NCBI GenBank assembly: GCA_050115555.1
Contig: JASFQI010000095.1
Coordinates: forward strand, 1 to 14,994
Reading direction: 5' to 3'
Length of the DNA: 14,994 nt
Source of the DNA: JASFQI01 sp050115555
GTDB taxonomy: Bacteria; Desulfobacterota; DSM-4660; Desulfatiglandales; HGW-15
Every line of letters starts with the position of its first letter. The first letter of the stretch is position 1. The notes below the pieces were generated by a model. That model did not search any database, had not been told where the DNA came from, and saw nothing but the letters and a program-made list of their open reading frames with translations. A program made the position numbers and the translations under genes. Of this stretch, positions 12,742 through 14,994 are shown piece by piece.

Positions 12742-13815
12742 TCAGAGGAAGCCGTACCAGCTGACAGCGAACAGGCCTCCCACGAAGGCCAGGCTGAGAA
12801 GGCGGAATGACTGGCTCGCGATCATGAGCCCCAGGCCGAGCCTGGGAGTGAAGATCCCCATGTAGTAAGGGAGCTGGTGCCGCAAAGCGCGTACAGGCGC
12901 AGCCAGGATGTTTCCGACCAGGAGGGCGAGAACGGTCTGAAAGACAGTCAAGGCTCCGGACTCCAGCATGGCGCCCGCAGCCGCATATCCGGAGGTGAAC
13001 TCAGCCACCAGGCTGATCAGGACCACGGAAAAGGCCTCCACGGGAAGAAAGGCCGAAGCCACCTGGTCTGCCAGGGCCTTTCGAAGCCAGGCAAAGAGCC
13101 CCGCGTCCGCGACAATGACCACGATCAGGTATACGGGCAGGACGATCATCATGATGCGGGCCATTCGAGACCGAAACGCCCCTGCCGTCTTTTTCAGAAC
13201 CTCCTTCCAGGGGGCCTTTCCCTGATCACGGGGAGGCGCGTAGTTTCCGGTCGATCGCGGAAGCAGGATGCGGGCGGCGGTCAGCGCCACCCCCAGCCTG
13301 AGGACGGCGGCGGCAAAGGTCAGAAGCAGATAGAGCATCCCCGCCCTTCCCACTAAGGGGAGCAGGATAAAAAAGGTCGTGGGCAGGTGGAGGAAGAACG
13401 ATGGAAAGGTGTTGGTCAGGATGGCCAGGACCAGCTCCCTCCTGCCCAGAGTGCCTTCCCGGTGAAATTCCATGAGCATGGACAGCGCGGCCGTCCCCGA
13501 GACGAACGCCGTGGTGAAGGCGGCGCCCATGCCGGGAGAAAAATGGGCCCCGCGCATGAAAGGGCGCGCCAGAAGTGTCAAACGGTTTGTCCAGCCCATC
13601 CCCTCGATGATTTGCCCCACGAAGAGCCCGAGGGAAATGAAAAAGGTCAGGCGAAGGAGGGGCCAGAGGAGGCGCTTCCAAAGGACTCCCGGCTCCGAGA
13701 ACAGGCTGCCTTTAAAACCCGGGCCCAGGAGGCAAAACGCAAGCGCACCTGCAGCCAGAATCGCGAGAACGAAGATGAGACCGACCGGGGGGCGTGAGGG
13801 CGCAGAGCGCGTCAT
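12742..13815 (-). CDS. Gate-domain (nucleoside recognition domain) membrane protein
   Basis: Predicted 357-residue membrane protein with about nine hydrophobic segments in two similar halves, as in proteins annotated as nucleoside recognition or Gate domain proteins (related in fold to the SpmA/SpmB and FeoB membrane regions). Family-like pieces are MGAAFTTAFVSGTAALSML (96-114), LAILTNTFPSF (130-140), and in the second half LVAEFTSGYAAAGAMLESG (269-287) and VLALLVGNILAAPVRALRHQ (295-314). The transported substrate is unknown. It starts on an ATGA overlap with cobI, so the two are coupled and a role in corrinoid, tetrapyrrole or metal movement is plausible but only inferred from position. It would be the last gene of the minus-strand group. 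Confidence 0.8.
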   Translation of the reverse strand: MTRSAPSRPPVGLIFVLAILAAGALAFCLLGPGFKGSLFSEPGVLWKRLLWPLLRLTFFISLGLFVGQIIEGMGWTNRLTLLARPFMRGAHFSPGMGAAFTTAFVSGTAALSMLMEFHREGTLGRRELVLAILTNTFPSFFLHLPTTFFILLPLVGRAGMLYLLLTFAAAVLRLGVALTAARILLPRSTGNYAPPRDQGKAPWKEVLKKTAGAFRSRMARIMMIVLPVYLIVVIVADAGLFAWLRKALADQVASAFLPVEAFSVVLISLVAEFTSGYAAAGAMLESGALTVFQTVLALLVGNILAAPVRALRHQLPYYMGIFTPRLGLGLMIASQSFRLLSLAFVGGLFAVSWYGFL

Positions 13816-14519
13816 GGCTTCTTGATCAGGAGAAGGGAGAGATAAGGAGGAACCTCGTCCGGGAGATCCGCCAGGCTCGCGATGACCTGTTCCCCATCAA
13901 AACCGCATCGGCTGACGAGGATCGAATGACGGGTGAGGTCCAGATCACTCAGCGCCTCCAGGATTTCCCGGTAGTTTCGATAGACCTTGAGCATGACCAC
14001 ATTGTCCGTGTGGTTCACTACCTCCCGGAGTTTTTGAGGACCCAGGGCGCCTGAAACCACGGTGAAGGATTCCTCGCCTTCGGCCAGGACTCGCTCTGCG
14101 GCAGCCGCGGCCGCCTGGTAGGACGTAATGCCGGGAATGACCCGAATGGAGTACTCCGGAGACTCCTCCTTCAGGGTGCGCATGAGGTATCCGAACGTGC
14201 TATAGGTCATGGGATCGCCCAGAGTGATGAGCGCGGCATTTCGGCCCTGGGAGAGCTCCTTACGGACGATCTCGGCGTTTTCGTGCCAAGCGCGATTCAG
14301 GGATTCCCGGTCGCGGGTCATGGGGAAGTCGAGCCGGACAATGGGAATACCGTCCTTGAGGTGTGGGGAGACGATTTCTACGGCGATGGAGTAGCGGTTC
14401 TTACTCGATGCGGCCGTGAAGACCACATCCACGCTTTGCAGGGCGCGCACGGCCTTGAGGGTGATGAGCTCGGGATCCCCGGGTCCGACCCCGATCCCGT
14501 ACAGCGTCCCTGTGTCCAT
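13812..14519 (-). CDS. cobI: Precorrin-2/cobalt-factor II C20-methyltransferase
   Basis: Predicted 235-residue SAM-dependent tetrapyrrole methyltransferase that methylates C20 in the early corrin ring pathway (CobI in the aerobic route, CbiL in the anaerobic one; the anaerobic setting favours the cobalt-loaded substrate). Seen: GIGVGPGDPELITLKA (8-23), LITLGDPMTYSTFGYLM (98-113), and VIPGITSYQAAAAAA (127-141), the standard SAM-binding blocks. Length is typical. Start at 14519 gives the family N-terminus, with GGAAGGAG upstream; an in-frame TTG two codons earlier is possible. The frame continues back to 14612 only through a repeat-like element. It overlaps the gate protein gene as ATGA and follows a BtuF-like gene on the same strand. 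Confidence 0.9.
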   Translation of the reverse strand: MDTGTLYGIGVGPGDPELITLKAVRALQSVDVVFTAASSKNRYSIAVEIVSPHLKDGIPIVRLDFPMTRDRESLNRAWHENAEIVRKELSQGRNAALITLGDPMTYSTFGYLMRTLKEESPEYSIRVIPGITSYQAAAAAAERVLAEGEESFTVVSGALGPQKLREVVNHTDNVVMLKVYRNYREILEALSDLDLTRHSILVSRCGFDGEQVIASLADLPDEVPPYLSLLLIKKP

Positions 14520-14541
14520 GATCAAATGACTCCTTCCAAAA

Positions 14542-14646
14542 TTGACGGTCTCGCAAAAACCCGCTCGCCCGCCGTTGGCTACGTTGTAATGTCTTGGAAT
14601 CGCTAGGGGCAAATCTCCTGCTTCCTGCTTTTTGCGACTCCATCAA
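14542..14646. repeat. Imperfect inverted repeat element upstream of cobI
   Basis: TTGACGGTCTCGCAAAAA (14542-14559) is the imperfect reverse complement (15 of 18 positions) of the stretch TTTTTGCGACTCCATCAA (14629-14646), with 69 bases between. The arms can form a long stem in RNA or DNA. The sharp ends and sequence style suggest a dispersed palindromic or MITE-like repeat. Its copy number elsewhere cannot be judged from this window. It separates the BtuF-like gene from cobI. Confidence 0.5.
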
Positions 14647-14679
14647 AATTCGATGCCCTTGCCGATTTATTCCCAGCCC

Positions 14680-14994
14680 TCAGCGTGCGAATCGGTCCGG
14701 GTGAAGGAACGCGGCGAGCTCCTCCACCGCGTTCACGGAACGGGGGCCGGGCCTGCTGTAAACCTGCTCATCCACGGTCAGGATGCGCCCGTGTTTCACA
14801 GCCTCCAGGACCCAGAAGTGGGAGCCCCTCGAGGCAGGTGAGCAAGGCTCCGGGTTCATGGGACCCTTTTGAAGAATATAGGCATCCGGCGCGCTTCGAA
14901 TCAAGGTCTCCATACCGATTCGAGCCAGCTTTTTAGGGCTTTCGAGACAGTTCACGCCGCCTGCCCGTTCGATGACATCGTTCACGATGGACCC
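14680..14994 (-). CDS. Periplasmic substrate-binding protein of an ABC transporter, cobalamin (BtuF)-like, C-terminal part
   Basis: The 3' end of a gene that continues beyond the right edge; 104 codons are in view with no true start (a GTG at 14985 is internal to the conserved block). The segment NDVIERAGGVNCL is the typical hinge/C-lobe motif of class III metal-chelate binding proteins (BtuF, FepB, FhuD type). The following SPKKLARIGMETLI and the closing SRPGPRSVNAVEELAAFLHP also fit. The C-lobe binds the chelate together with the missing N-lobe. Cobalamin is favoured because cobI follows on the same strand, but an iron-siderophore ligand cannot be excluded from this part alone. Confidence 0.8.
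   Translation of the reverse strand, partial: GSIVNDVIERAGGVNCLESPKKLARIGMETLIRSAPDAYILQKGPMNPEPCSPASRGSHFWVLEAVKHGRILTVDEQVYSRPGPRSVNAVEELAAFLHPDRFAR

Noticed and set aside
12538..12810. Short open frames on both strands in the convergent gap (90 and 78 codons)
   Set aside because: No ribosome site, no family-like residues, one runs into the 3' end of the gate-domain gene, and the region is occupied by hairpins.
1..14994. CRISPR arrays, tRNA or rRNA genes, transposases, phage genes
   Set aside because: No regularly spaced repeats, cloverleaf or rRNA-like stretches, and no transposase, integrase or phage protein motifs were seen on either strand.

Overview
The window is GC-rich bacterial DNA, densely coded, with mostly tight or overlapping gene spacing. 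Gene content suggests a strictly anaerobic bacterium, most likely of the Desulfobacterota (sulfate-reducing or syntrophic former Deltaproteobacteria). The pointers are a CooT-type nickel protein, a DUF3842 protein, a NikM/L/K-type nickel ECF transporter, an early cobalamin methyltransferase and a GAF/HD-GYP regulator. This placement is inferred from gene content; no rRNA or tRNA gene is visible to confirm it.

Layout. Positions 1-4591 (+) carry an ADP-ribosylglycohydrolase-like protein, a GAF+HD-GYP cyclic-di-GMP phosphodiesterase, a zinc/manganese-type ABC ATPase and permease (no solute-binding protein in view) and a YidD-domain lipoprotein. A 385-base gap (4592-4976) holds a good sigma70-like promoter and a terminator-like hairpin. 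From 4977 to 12451 (+) runs a long same-strand series: a 53-residue helical protein, DUF3842, CooT, a DUF1858-like cysteine protein, a xylose-isomerase-like TIM barrel, an ApgM-like phosphomutase, then the nickel ECF transporter genes nikQ, nikO, nikM, nikL and nikK. A 290-base non-coding stretch with two large hairpins separates nikK from a convergent minus-strand group: a truncated BtuF-like binding protein (runs off the right edge), cobI/cbiL and a gate-domain membrane protein.

How it fits together. The centre looks like a nickel acquisition and handling island: NikM/Q/O are the energised uptake core, NikL and NikK are the accessory membrane and extracytoplasmic proteins, and CooT binds nickel in the cytoplasm, presumably for CO dehydrogenase or hydrogenase. 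The minus-strand group concerns corrinoids (cobalamin uptake and synthesis), so nickel and cobalt/corrinoid functions sit side by side, with a zinc/manganese-type transporter on the left.

The most interesting feature is not a protein. Three intergenic leaders (before the 53-residue gene, before nikM and between nikL and nikK) each contain a terminator-like hairpin whose 5' arm carries CCACGAAGG. Two of them also have an upstream hairpin with the loop ACGAA. This could be an undescribed family of metal-responsive attenuators controlling the island, but that is inference from sequence alone.
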